From Gemmatimonadota bacterium (GTDB lineage: Bacteria > Gemmatimonadota > Gemmatimonadetes > Palauibacterales > KS3-K002): DNA of 64,000 nucleotides. The DNA is taken from positions 2,925,248-2,989,247 of the forward strand of contig CP070815.1 of assembly GCA_020344215.1 (NCBI GenBank). Direction: 5' to 3'. Both the position numbers and the translations under genes were made by a program. How positions within the stretch are numbered: the first letter of the stretch is position 1; the number at the start of each line of letters is the position of its first letter. The notes under the pieces were generated by a model. It saw only the letters and a list, made by a program, of their open reading frames with translations, did not search any database and was not told the DNA's origin. This document shows positions 36,422-45,086 of the stretch, in pieces.

Positions 36422-36459
36422 TCTGGGAGTTCCCGAATGTCGATTCGGGAACTCCCAGA
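36422..36459. terminator. Perfect 17-bp stem-loop between convergent genes
   Basis: TCTGGGAGTTCCCGAAT pairs perfectly with ATTCGGGAACTCCCAGA around a GTCG loop. It lies between the aldolase stop (13 bases away) and the convergent mutM stop (26 bases away). No T run follows on either side, so it may act as a bidirectional terminator, mRNA end stabiliser or both. Confidence 0.7.
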
Positions 36460-36485
36460 GAGCTTCGCGACTGACCCTTCCGAAC

Positions 36486-37376
36486 TCACAATTCTTCCAG
36501 CTCCTCAAGCGTCCGCGGCCAGTCCTCTCTTAGGATTCTCGATAGCGCCCTGTCACGCAGCAGCTTGCCTCCGGTCTGGCAGGTAACGCAGTAGTTCGTC
36601 TCGTTCTGGGCGTAGACGATCCGTTGGATCGGCGAACCGCACTGTGGGCACGGTTCGCCGTACCTCCCATGTGCCCTCATCGCGGGGTGCAGCGCGCTGA
36701 CCTTCTCCGGGAACCCGCCGCCGACCTCAGACCGCAAGCGATCGATCCACCCTCGAAGCGACTCACGTGCGGCCTCATAGAGCTTGCCGACCTCTTCGTC
36801 GCTCAACTGTCGTGTCCGCTTGACCGGTGAGAGTCGTGCCCAAAGCAGTATCTCGTCTGAGTGGGCGTTGCCGATCCCGCTGAGGATGCGCTGGTCGGTG
36901 AGCGCGCGCTTGAGCGTCCGGTTCTCACGCCGCAGCGCCGCCTGAAACTCTTCCAGCGACGCGTCCAGTGGGTCCACGCCTCCGCGGTCGAACGCTGCCA
37001 GCGCCGACGCGCCTCGTACCAGGTGCAGCGAGGCGCGCTTCGCCGTCCCAGCCTCCGTCAGAAGCAGGGTGCCACTGGCGAAATCGAACGCCGCGTGCCC
37101 CGCCTTCTTCGGTATCGCTTCGTCCCTGTCTCTCCAGCGCAGGCGGCCCGTGAGCATCAGATGGATGACCAGGAAGAGCTCGCCGTCCAACTGCCAGACG
37201 ATCCGCTTGCCGATCCTTTGCAGGCCGAGAATGCACCGGCCCTCGGCCTCGGAGACCGGGGGATCGACCGTCTTGAGGAGATAGGGCGAGCGGAGGCGGA
37301 TCCGCTCCAGCTCCTGGCCGACGATCCGGCGCTCGAGCGCCTCGATGTAGACCGCGACTTCAGGCAATTCCGGCAA
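36486..37376 (-). CDS. mutM: Formamidopyrimidine-DNA glycosylase
   Basis: The 296-residue protein starts PELPEVAVYIEALERR, with the catalytic Pro2 and Glu3 of Fpg exposed after Met removal. It has the DNA-binding GIGNAHSDEILLWARLSP helix-turn-helix region and a C-terminal zinc finger (CPQCG, then CVTC 16 residues later). It removes oxidised purines such as 8-oxoguanine. The start is TTG at 37376, preceded on its strand by GAGGGACG. Three dozen residues beyond the zinc finger (LLRDRALSRILREDWP) extend the usual C-terminus a little. Nei-like specificity is possible, since both subfamilies share these motifs. Confidence 0.9.
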   Translation of the reverse strand: MPELPEVAVYIEALERRIVGQELERIRLRSPYLLKTVDPPVSEAEGRCILGLQRIGKRIVWQLDGELFLVIHLMLTGRLRWRDRDEAIPKKAGHAAFDFASGTLLLTEAGTAKRASLHLVRGASALAAFDRGGVDPLDASLEEFQAALRRENRTLKRALTDQRILSGIGNAHSDEILLWARLSPVKRTRQLSDEEVGKLYEAARESLRGWIDRLRSEVGGGFPEKVSALHPAMRAHGRYGEPCPQCGSPIQRIVYAQNETNYCVTCQTGGKLLRDRALSRILREDWPRTLEELEEL

Positions 37377-37436
37377 GCTACGTCCCTCTGCAACTAGGAG
37401 ATCGCCGAGTAACGCTCGCGTTGCCCGAGCAACCTG

Positions 37437-39269
37437 TCAGTCGTGCGCCCCCAGCGCTCGATCCAGGTTGAAGGCCGCGCTGATCAGGCTGATGTGCGTG
37501 AAGGCCTGTGGGAAGTTGCCCAGTGCCTCGCCTTGCGGGCCCGTCTCCTCGGCATAGAGGCCCAGATGGTTCGCGTAACCCAGCATCTCCTCGAACATCA
37601 AGCGCGCCATTTGCAGCCGCGCGGGGTCGCGCCTGCCGGCGCGCGCCAGCGCCTCGACGAGCCAGAAGGTGCACATGTTGAACGACCCTTCCTCGCCTTC
37701 CAGTCCGTCTTCGGTCTCGTAGACGTTGTAGCGATAGACGAGGTTGTTCTCGACCAATCCGCCCTCGTGCCGCGGCTGCGAGATGGCATCGACGGTGCTC
37801 AACATACGCGGGTCGTTGGGTGAGACGAAGAAGACGAGCGGCATGATCAGAGTGGACGCGTCGAGCGATTCGCTGCCGTAGTGTTGCACAAAGGCCTGAC
37901 GTGTTTCGCTCCAGCCATTCCTGAATATCCCCTCGTAAATCTTGTCCCTGATCGTGATCCAGCGCAGGTGGTCGGCAGGGAGCGATCGCTTGTTCGCCAA
38001 ACGGACGGCACGATCGAGCGCGACCCAGCACATGAGCTTCGAGTAGACGAAATGCTGCCTCGGCCCGCGGACCTCCCAGATCCCTTCGTCCTCGCGGTCC
38101 CAGTTGTCGCAGACCCACTCGATCATCCGGCGGATCCACATCCAGCCGTCGTGGGCGATCTGGGCGCCGTACTTGTCGTAGAGGTACACCGAGTCCATGA
38201 GCTCGCCGTAGATGTCGAGCTGGAGCTGGTTGTGGGCACCGTTGCCGATCCGTACCGGGCGTGAACCCTTGTAGCCCTCGAGATGGTCGAGCGTCTCCTC
38301 GGTGAGCTCGTGGCGACCGTCGAGGCCGTACATGATCTGCAACGACCCGTCCGCCTCCGGCTCCATTATTCGGTTCCTCAGGTACTGGCCGAAGGCGGCG
38401 GCCTCCTCGGTGAATCCCACCCGGATGAAGGCGTATAGCGTGAAGGCTGCGTCGCGCACCCAGGTGTAGCGGTAGTCCCAATTGCGCGCGCCGCCGATGG
38501 TCTCCGGCAAGCTGCAGGTCGGGGAAGCTACAATAGCGCCAGTCGGCTCGAAGGTCATGAGCTTCAGCGCCAAGACCGACCGATGCACGGCCTCACGCCA
38601 GCGGCCGGCATACGTGCATCTGTTCACCCAGTGCCGCCACCACTCCACCGTGCCGGTGAACAGCTCGAACTCCTCCTCAGAGGGAAGCACCATGCCGCAG
38701 CCGCCTTCGAGCTCGCGCAGCACGAAGACCGCCGTCTGCCCGTGCTCCAGCGAGAACTCCGCCGTCACACCGGTGCCGTCCTGCCTGAGCGGGACATCCG
38801 TCACGAGCCCGAGGCTCAGCCCCGGGGCGTGGAAGCAGGCGCCCTGCGGAGAAATGTCGGTGTCGTGCCTGTCGCGCGCGTAGTTGAAGGCCGGATTGCA
38901 CTCTATACAGAAAGACATGGAGCCGCGCACGATCTGCACGCGCCGCACGAGCCAGTGGCTGCCAGGCTCGCCGTGCCGGATCCCGACCGGCATGTAGTCC
39001 ACCACCTGGCCCACGCCCTCCGGCGACAGGAAGCGGGTAACCAGGACGTTCGTGTCGGGCCAGTAGTACTGCTTGGTCGTCACGCTACCGATGTCGCGCG
39101 GGGAGATCTTGAAGTGGCCACCCTTATTCTCGTCGAGGATCGCGGCGAAGACGCTCGGCGAATCGAAGTGAGGGAAGCAGAACCAGTCGATCGACCCGTC
39201 CGTTCCTACCAGGGCCGCGGTATGCATGTCGCCGATAACGCCGTAGTCCTCGATGGGCTTGTAGGCCAT
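37437..39269 (-). CDS. Glycoside hydrolase family 15 protein (glucoamylase/trehalase-like)
   Basis: The 610-residue protein has the N-terminal trehalase-like domain ([38 protein letters not shown]) and a GH15 (alpha/alpha)6 barrel with [22 protein letters not shown] and [19 protein letters not shown], where Glu residues for inverting hydrolysis are expected. It should release glucose from trehalose or short alpha-glucans. No signal peptide is seen, so it acts in the cytoplasm. Freed glucose could enter the pathway through glk encoded 4 kb away. It is transcribed toward mutM but 60 bases separate them. Confidence 0.92.
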   Translation of the reverse strand: MAYKPIEDYGVIGDMHTAALVGTDGSIDWFCFPHFDSPSVFAAILDENKGGHFKISPRDIGSVTTKQYYWPDTNVLVTRFLSPEGVGQVVDYMPVGIRHGEPGSHWLVRRVQIVRGSMSFCIECNPAFNYARDRHDTDISPQGACFHAPGLSLGLVTDVPLRQDGTGVTAEFSLEHGQTAVFVLRELEGGCGMVLPSEEEFELFTGTVEWWRHWVNRCTYAGRWREAVHRSVLALKLMTFEPTGAIVASPTCSLPETIGGARNWDYRYTWVRDAAFTLYAFIRVGFTEEAAAFGQYLRNRIMEPEADGSLQIMYGLDGRHELTEETLDHLEGYKGSRPVRIGNGAHNQLQLDIYGELMDSVYLYDKYGAQIAHDGWMWIRRMIEWVCDNWDREDEGIWEVRGPRQHFVYSKLMCWVALDRAVRLANKRSLPADHLRWITIRDKIYEGIFRNGWSETRQAFVQHYGSESLDASTLIMPLVFFVSPNDPRMLSTVDAISQPRHEGGLVENNLVYRYNVYETEDGLEGEEGSFNMCTFWLVEALARAGRRDPARLQMARLMFEEMLGYANHLGLYAEETGPQGEALGNFPQAFTHISLISAAFNLDRALGAHD

Positions 39270-39569
39270 GGCCGTGTCCTTGAGCTGTCTCGCGGGTGCA
39301 GCGCGGCACCCAGCTTGAGTGGGAGGCTTGCCGATCGGTAGAAGGACAATTTAATACTTGTCGGCCGGGCACGCGCATTCGGAACCAGGTCCCAAGGAGC
39401 CAGGCCGTGGTTGGAGGGAAGTGAATGCCGGGACGTCAATCTGCTCGATCGAGATGAGCGGCGCCACCGACGATCGAAGGCGAGTGCGTTCGGAATCCCA
39501 CCTCTCAAACGCTGGTCGTTCCGCACGCCGGCGGCGGTGGCGTACGCACCGTGCGGATAGTGCCCGCCG
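39270..39569. other. Intergenic region upstream of the GH15 gene
   Basis: Three hundred bases lie between two minus-strand genes. The only AT-rich patch (about 39349-39360, AATTTAATACTTG) may be part of the GH15 promoter on the minus strand, but I cannot place a clear -35. No RNA gene, terminator or repeat is evident. Confidence 0.45.
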
Positions 39570-41156
39570 CTACTTGACCCTCTTGAGGATCTCTCGGGCC
39601 GCGTTGTAGCCCGGCGCGCCCGTGACCCCACCTCCCGGGTGCGTGCCCGCACCGCACAGGTACAGGTCCTTGATCGGCGCGTTGTAGCGTGCCCAGCCGG
39701 GCACCGGACGCATGAAGATGAGCTGATCGAGAGTCATCTCACCGTGATAGATGTTTCCCTCTGTCAGCCCGAAGACCAGCTCCAGATCGAGAGGCGTCAA
39801 CACTTGCCGATGGAGTATGGCCGACTCGATGTTCGGCGCGTACTTCGCGAGCGTCTCTACGACACGGTCGCCCAGAGCATCACACCGCGATTCATCCCAG
39901 ACGCCGTCCTTCAGGTGGTAGGGCGCGTACTGGACCAGAATCGACATGACGTGCTTGCCTTGGGGCGCCAGGCTCGGGTCGGTTAGTGATGGGATAACCG
40001 CTTCTAGGAATGGCTCACGCGACAACTCGCCGTACTTGGCGTCGTCGAAGGCACGCTCCAGGTACCTGAGGCTCGGGCTGATTGAGATCAGGCCGCGGAG
40101 GTGCGGTCCGTCGCCGGGGAGGCTGCTGAAGTCCGGTAGCTCACCCAGCGCCAGGTTCACACGGGCACACACACCGTTGAACTTGATGTTGCGGACGCGG
40201 CGCAGGAACTCGGTGCCGAGGTTGACCGGGTCCACCAGGTCAAGAAACGTCCGCTTCGGGTCGGCGTTGGAGATCACCTGCCGAGCCACGATCTCCTCGC
40301 CGCCTACCAGCGCCACGCCTGCCGCCCTGCCGTCTTCGACGATGATCCGTTCCACCCAGGCGCCTGTCCGGATCGTAACGCCGAGGCTGCGGGCTGCGCC
40401 CGCCAGCGCCTGTGCTAAACGGCCGGTGCCTCCCCGAACGCGGAGCGCCGGCCGCAGAATACCCTGCTTCGTGCCCACGTGCTGGTGCAGGAAAAGGTAG
40501 GCGGTGCCCGCCGCCATGGGCCCCTGGAAGATACCGGTTATTCCTGCCGCACCGAGCGTTCCCTTCAGCACGTCGGTCTCGAACCACTCGTCGAGCAGTT
40601 CGACGGCCGTCATCGGGAGGATGCGCAAGACTTCGACCATGTCGCGCTTCCCCAAGCGCCTCAGGCGGCCGGCCATCCGGAGCATCGCCCATCTGTCCTT
40701 CCGTTTCTTGGAAAGGGCCTCAGGCGGCGAGGATTCGTACAGTGTCTCGAGCAGACCGGTTGCCTTGGCGACCAGTGCGGCGAAGCCGTTCCAGCTCGCA
40801 GCGTCCTTGTCGGAGAGCTGGCGGATCGCATCGATCGTGTTCTCCGGATTGCGCCACAGTGAGAGGTGGCCGCCGTCGAGTGTCGGCGCGAAGACGGTCG
40901 GATCAAGCGGCAGAAGCTCCAGGCCGTGGTCAGCTAGCTTCAGATCGGTGACCAGCGGAGGGTACAGCCGGCTGATGCGATGCGCGCCCGTGTCGAACTT
41001 GAAGCCCGGGAAAACTTCCTCGGTGACGGCCGTGCCGCCGACCAGCTCACGTCGTTCGAGGACGAGCACTCGGAGTCCGGCTTTCGCCACGTAGGCTGCC
41101 GTGATCAGGCCGTTGTGCCCGGCGCCGATAACGATGGCATCGTAGGTGTCGTTCAT
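39570..41156 (-). CDS. PYROXD2-like FAD-dependent oxidoreductase (second copy)
   Basis: The 528-residue protein has an FAD-binding fold at the N-terminus (AIVIGAGHNGLITAAYVAKAG) and the C-terminal FAD region CGAGTHPGGGVTGAPGYNAA, with NIYHGEMTLDQLIFMRP between. This is the phytoene-desaturase-like PYROXD2 group, whose substrates are mostly unknown; carotenoid desaturation is not supported, because no other carotenoid gene is near. ATG 41156 is chosen over an upstream in-frame ORF that overlaps the preceding gene; it leaves a 2-base gap to that gene's stop. It is paralogous along its whole length to the neighbouring oxidoreductase, so the pair arose by tandem duplication. Confidence 0.88.
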   Translation of the reverse strand: MNDTYDAIVIGAGHNGLITAAYVAKAGLRVLVLERRELVGGTAVTEEVFPGFKFDTGAHRISRLYPPLVTDLKLADHGLELLPLDPTVFAPTLDGGHLSLWRNPENTIDAIRQLSDKDAASWNGFAALVAKATGLLETLYESSPPEALSKKRKDRWAMLRMAGRLRRLGKRDMVEVLRILPMTAVELLDEWFETDVLKGTLGAAGITGIFQGPMAAGTAYLFLHQHVGTKQGILRPALRVRGGTGRLAQALAGAARSLGVTIRTGAWVERIIVEDGRAAGVALVGGEEIVARQVISNADPKRTFLDLVDPVNLGTEFLRRVRNIKFNGVCARVNLALGELPDFSSLPGDGPHLRGLISISPSLRYLERAFDDAKYGELSREPFLEAVIPSLTDPSLAPQGKHVMSILVQYAPYHLKDGVWDESRCDALGDRVVETLAKYAPNIESAILHRQVLTPLDLELVFGLTEGNIYHGEMTLDQLIFMRPVPGWARYNAPIKDLYLCGAGTHPGGGVTGAPGYNAAREILKRVK

Positions 41157-41158
41157 CG

Positions 41159-42742
41159 TTACCAGTCCTTCAAGATGTTCAACGCCGCCAGCCGACCGGA
41201 GGCGCCCGTGATCCCACCACCGGGGTGGGTCCCTGATCCGCACTGGTACAAATGCTTCAGCGGCGTGCGGTAGTCCGCCCACCGGTGTACCGGCCGCATG
41301 AAGAACAGCTGGTGCAGGGAGAGCTCGCCGTGGAAGATGTTCCCTTGGGTGAGCCCGTACTCCTCCTGCATGTCCCACGGGGTGACGACGTGGCGGTGGA
41401 TGATGGCGTTCTTCAGGTTCGGCGCGAATTCAGCTAGCGTGTCGACCACGGCATTACCGAACGCCTCGCGCTGCTCATCGTTCCAACCGCCGTTCAACTC
41501 GAACGGTGCCCACTGGACGAAGATCGACATCACATGTTTGCCCGGCGGCGCCATACCCGGGTCGATCATCGACGGGATGATGATGTCCATGTATGGGCGT
41601 CGCGAGAAGTTGCCGTACTTGGCGTCGTCGTAGGCGCGCTCCATGTATTCCAGGCTGGGGCTGATCGAGATCGCGCCGCGCAGGTGCGGGCCGACGCCGG
41701 GCAGGCAGGTGAAGTTCGGTAGCTCGCCGAGCGCCAGGTTCACCTTGCCCGATGAGCCGCGGATCTTGAAGCGCCGGATCGCATGCAGGAAGTCGGTCGG
41801 CAAGTGCTGGGGATCGACCATCTTCAGGAACGTCAGCTTCGGGTCGACGCCAGAGACCACGACTCGTGCGTGGATCTCCTCGCCGTCGTCGAGCGCCACG
41901 CCCACCGCTCGGTTGTTCTTCGCGAGCACCTGCGCGACGGTTGCCTCCGTACGGACCTCGACCCCGAATTCCCGTGCCGCCGCCGCGATAGACTCGCTCA
42001 CTGCGCCGGTGCCACCTCTGGCGAACCCCCAAGCTCTGAACACTCCGTCGATCTCGCCCATGTAGTGATGCAGCAGAACGTATGCCGTACCTGGCGAGCG
42101 CACTCCCAGGAACGTGCCTATGACTCCGCTCGCCGACATCGTCGCCTTCAATGGCTCGGTCTCGAACCACTCGTCCAGAAAGTCGGCTGCGCTCATCGTC
42201 ATCAGCTTGCAGAGCGCGTAGAACTGCTCCGCCGGCAGCCCCAGGTAGTGCTTGCCCAGTTTGAGCAGGCTCAAGAGGTCCTTCGGGTTGAGAGACGTCG
42301 GGTTGGGAGGCACGATGCCCAGGATGCTCTTCATCGCGAAGGCTAGGTGAAACATCAGCTTGCCGAAGTCGTCGTAGGCCTCTGCATCCCTCGGCGAGTG
42401 ACGGTATAGCTCGCGTCGCGTCAGGTCGTGGTCCGCCCAGCGCACCAGGTAATCGCCATTCGGCATCGGGGTCATCGTGCTCTCGAGCGGCAAGAGCTCG
42501 AGCCCGTGCCGGGGCAGCTCCAGATCGCGGATGATCTCGGGGCGCAGCAGACTTACCACGTATGACAGTGCGGAGAACTTGAACCCGGGGACGATCTCCT
42601 CGGTTACGGCCGAGCCGCCGACCAGGTGCCGCCGTTCAAGTACGAGAACGCGCTTGCCGGCCCGGGCCAGGTAGGCGGCGGTAACGAGTCCGTTGTGGCC
42701 GCCGCCTATGATTACAGCATCGTATCGCTTCTCTGCGGCCAT
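41159..42742 (-). CDS. PYROXD2-like FAD-dependent oxidoreductase (first copy)
   Basis: The 527-residue protein starts YDAVIIGGGHNGLVTAAYLARAG (FAD-binding fold) and ends CGSGTHPGGGITGASG with GNIFHGELSLHQLFFMRP before it. It is close in length and motif order to the following oxidoreductase (for example LALGELPNF, LRGAISISPSLEYMERA, GKHVMSI in both). The two may form a heterodimer or use related substrates. It lies 2 bases behind the GcvT-like stop in the same direction. The substrate is not known from sequence. Confidence 0.88.
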   Translation of the reverse strand: MAAEKRYDAVIIGGGHNGLVTAAYLARAGKRVLVLERRHLVGGSAVTEEIVPGFKFSALSYVVSLLRPEIIRDLELPRHGLELLPLESTMTPMPNGDYLVRWADHDLTRRELYRHSPRDAEAYDDFGKLMFHLAFAMKSILGIVPPNPTSLNPKDLLSLLKLGKHYLGLPAEQFYALCKLMTMSAADFLDEWFETEPLKATMSASGVIGTFLGVRSPGTAYVLLHHYMGEIDGVFRAWGFARGGTGAVSESIAAAAREFGVEVRTEATVAQVLAKNNRAVGVALDDGEEIHARVVVSGVDPKLTFLKMVDPQHLPTDFLHAIRRFKIRGSSGKVNLALGELPNFTCLPGVGPHLRGAISISPSLEYMERAYDDAKYGNFSRRPYMDIIIPSMIDPGMAPPGKHVMSIFVQWAPFELNGGWNDEQREAFGNAVVDTLAEFAPNLKNAIIHRHVVTPWDMQEEYGLTQGNIFHGELSLHQLFFMRPVHRWADYRTPLKHLYQCGSGTHPGGGITGASGRLAALNILKDW

Positions 42743-42744
42743 CT

Positions 42745-43929
42745 TCAGCTCCGTTTCCTTTCCGGGTCGAAGAATGGTAGGTCCACGACGCGCGCCGCCG
42801 CCTTCTTGCGCCGGTGCTCCACCGTGACCTCCATCTCGACGCTAGTCCCGCGCTCCGCGTGGGCCGAGCGTAGGTGTGCGAGTGCGATGTATTTCTTGAG
42901 CGTCGGCGACCAGCATCCGCTCGTGGCGTAGCCTACCTGTGCAGCGCCGGCGTACACAGGCACGCTGGTACGCCACGCTATCATCGGTAGTTCGGGGGGG
43001 AGGCCGAACTCCGCATAAACCTTCTCGAGCGAGTTCCAATCCAGTTCCAGCCCCTTGAACTGCCAGGCCGGGCCACGTTGCCACTCTTCAAGCAGCGCTT
43101 CCTGTCCCACGAAGCCCTTCTCCAGCCTGACGGCCCATCCCAACCCCAGCTCGAATGGCGAGGACTTACGCGCCTCGATCAGTGCCCTGTTCGCCGGGAT
43201 GTAGTCCACCCCGATCAGCAGCAGCCCGGCCTCGACGCGCGCCACGTCCAGCGCGTATATGCCTGAGGGCGTGATCCCGTAGGACCGCCCGCCGTCCATC
43301 AGAATGTCCCACAGCCGGATCGCCTGCTGGGCATCGGCCCAAATCTCGTAACCCAGGTCGCCGGTATACCCGGTCCGCGTGATCGTCACCGGAATATTTC
43401 CTGCCCGGGCGAAAGCGAGCCGGAAGTACTTCAGGCTGTCCAGGTCGGCATCCGATACGTTGTTCAGGATCTCGCGTGAGGTCGGGCCCTGAAGAGCGAG
43501 GGCCGCGGTCGTATCGGAATCGTCCTCGATCGTCACCCGCAGACCGAACGCGTTGTCGCACAACCAGCGCAAGTTGGGCTCGGCGGAGGTGAGTCGGAAG
43601 CTCTCCTCGCCAAGACGCTGCAGCGTGCCGTCGTCGATCACCTTTCCTGCTTCGTTGCACCAGGGTCCGTACATCACCTGGTGCATGTCGCAGCCAGCGA
43701 CGTCGCGAGTGAGGACACGGTTGAGAAAGCGCACCGCGTCCGATCCGCGGATCACGTACTTGTAAAGCGGGGAGACGTCGATCAGCGCCGCCGCGCTACG
43801 AATCGCGTAGTATTCCCTATCGTGCGTGAGCTCGTACGAGCTGGCCGCCAGATAGCCGGCCCAGCGCCGCCAATTCTGCGCCTGGCAGAGCGGGGCGGTT
43901 CGCTCGTGGAATGGAGTGCCTCTGAGCAT
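42745..43929 (-). CDS. GcvT-like aminomethyltransferase family protein
   Basis: The 394-residue protein has the folate-binding GcvT/YgfZ fold: TPFHERTAPL, AALIDVSPLYKYVIRGSDAV, ALQGPTSREIL, RTGYTGDLGYEIWAD and EARKSSPFELGLGWAVRLEK, then a C-terminal barrel (IALAHLRSA). Members use tetrahydrofolate to take up one-carbon units from glycine, dimethylglycine, sarcosine or methylated aromatics. No gcvH or gcvP is nearby, so it is probably not the glycine-cleavage T protein. Being first in an operon with two FAD oxidoreductases suggests oxidative demethylation of an N- or O-methyl compound, which is inference. ATG 43929 starts the conserved part. Confidence 0.85.
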   Translation of the reverse strand: MLRGTPFHERTAPLCQAQNWRRWAGYLAASSYELTHDREYYAIRSAAALIDVSPLYKYVIRGSDAVRFLNRVLTRDVAGCDMHQVMYGPWCNEAGKVIDDGTLQRLGEESFRLTSAEPNLRWLCDNAFGLRVTIEDDSDTTAALALQGPTSREILNNVSDADLDSLKYFRLAFARAGNIPVTITRTGYTGDLGYEIWADAQQAIRLWDILMDGGRSYGITPSGIYALDVARVEAGLLLIGVDYIPANRALIEARKSSPFELGLGWAVRLEKGFVGQEALLEEWQRGPAWQFKGLELDWNSLEKVYAEFGLPPELPMIAWRTSVPVYAGAAQVGYATSGCWSPTLKKYIALAHLRSAHAERGTSVEMEVTVEHRRKKAAARVVDLPFFDPERKRS

Positions 43930-44239
43930 TGCTGTTCTCCGACTCGGGCCGCCGCAGGTCATCCTTCCCCTTAGGCGTGATTATCCTGCGCGGCAACAGT
44001 CACCGCCGGGCCGTCCTCGTGGCGAGCGAGGGCCGTGTCTCTGTCGTGAGGTTGGGATACTGAGGCTGGGGCCGCTGACAAACTAAGCAGCGAGCAAGTC
44101 CCGGGAAAGTCAGGCAGGGCGAGGCTGGCAGACTGCGTGACGGCCTCCTATCTTGGCCTCGAATCAGCACACGAGGTGTCCCGGCGGTCCCCGCAGCACT
44201 GGCTGCTAGCTCCTGAAGCGTCAGACAGGTCGATCGGCT
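43930..44239. other. Intergenic region between divergent genes
   Basis: About 310 bases lie between the GcvT-like operon and the potassium channel gene. TATCTT at 44149-44154 is a candidate -10 for the channel gene. On the minus strand GATAAT (43980-43985) could serve the GcvT-like gene, but no matching -35 is clear. No riboswitch-like structure was recognised. Confidence 0.4.
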
Positions 44240-44947
44240 ATGAGAGAGATACGCGCGCTGATCCGCGCTCCGCTTCGCTATCGATTCGGCTCGCTCTTCA
44301 TGTCACTGCTCCTCCTGCTAGCACTGCCCGGCGTTTTGCCGGAACGCTTGGAAGCGCTGGCAATACCCATCGTTTTCACTCTCGTGCTTTCGACAGGTGT
44401 CTCCGCAGTAGGGGAGCGGCGCAATTCGCTTGTGATCGCGGTGGCGATCGCGGCGCCGACGTTACTGCTCATATGGGCGGGGCCCGCACTCAACTCGAGG
44501 ATCTTTCCGGTAGTGGGAGGCGTTCTCTTGGCGATGTTCCTCGCCTACGCCGCGGCGGCGATTCTCAACCACGTCTTGCATGCCGACCGGGTGGATGCCG
44601 AGGCCATCTACGGCGCCGTGTGCGTCTACTTCTTGCTCGCCGCGTTGTGGGGGGTGACTTACGCGCTCGTGGAGGTTCTGGCGCCGGGGTCTTTCAACCT
44701 GCCTGACCCTACGGCCCTTACTGCGCGTGGGCGGCTCGAAACCGGGCCGCTCATGTACTACAGCTTCGTCACGATAACAACGCTGGGGTACGGGGACATA
44801 ACGCCCGTGACAGAGCTGGGACGCCTGCTCGCCCTTCTCGAAGCCGTGCTGGGCCAGCTCTTCCTGGTGATCCTTGTTGCCCGCTTCGTGGGGTTGTACA
44901 CGGCGCGTGAGTTCGCCATGCGAGAGGAGGGAGACAAGCCCGGGTGA
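44240..44947 (+). CDS. Two-pore-helix type potassium channel family protein
   Basis: The 235-residue membrane protein ends with a K+ channel pore: YYSFVTITTLGYGDITPV, including the TLGYGD selectivity filter, between two hydrophobic helices (VYFLLAALWGVTYALVEV and LLALLEAVLGQLFLVILVARFVG). Four further hydrophobic segments lie ahead (LFMSLLLLLALPG, IPIVFTLVLSTGV, LVIAVAIAAPTLLLI, GGVLLAMFLAYAAAAIL), giving about six helices. No charged S4-type voltage sensor or RCK domain is seen, so gating is unknown. It should let K+ cross the inner membrane as a tetramer. It stands alone. Confidence 0.88.
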   Translation: MREIRALIRAPLRYRFGSLFMSLLLLLALPGVLPERLEALAIPIVFTLVLSTGVSAVGERRNSLVIAVAIAAPTLLLIWAGPALNSRIFPVVGGVLLAMFLAYAAAAILNHVLHADRVDAEAIYGAVCVYFLLAALWGVTYALVEVLAPGSFNLPDPTALTARGRLETGPLMYYSFVTITTLGYGDITPVTELGRLLALLEAVLGQLFLVILVARFVGLYTAREFAMREEGDKPG

Positions 44948-45028
44948 TGTTCACCAGCCAAGCCGTTGGCCGCGGCTCCCGGTCTCGGCTTGGGATGGGG
45001 CCGCTACCTGCCGGTCTCCACGAGCGCT

Positions 45029-45034
45029 ATCTTA
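45029..45034 (+). promoter_or_regulatory. Possible -10 element
   Basis: TATCTT within CGCTATCTTACC lies 53 bases ahead of the BNR-protein start. It repeats the CTATCTT form seen near 12890 and 44148. No clear -35 lies upstream. Confidence 0.3.
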
Positions 45035-45086
45035 CCGGTGCCGGACAAACCCGCATTATTGTTTCCTGTCTGAGGAGCCGACCGCC

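Noticed and set aside
39570-42742. Carotenoid biosynthesis locus based on the phytoene-desaturase-like fold
   Set aside because: No phytoene synthase, cyclase or geranylgeranyl diphosphate synthase gene is near, and the C-terminal motifs fit PYROXD2-like proteins better.
44137-44706. A 189-codon frame overlapping the potassium channel gene on the same strand
   Set aside because: Its translation is Arg/Gly-rich without motifs, while the overlapping frame encodes membrane helices and the TLGYGD filter.
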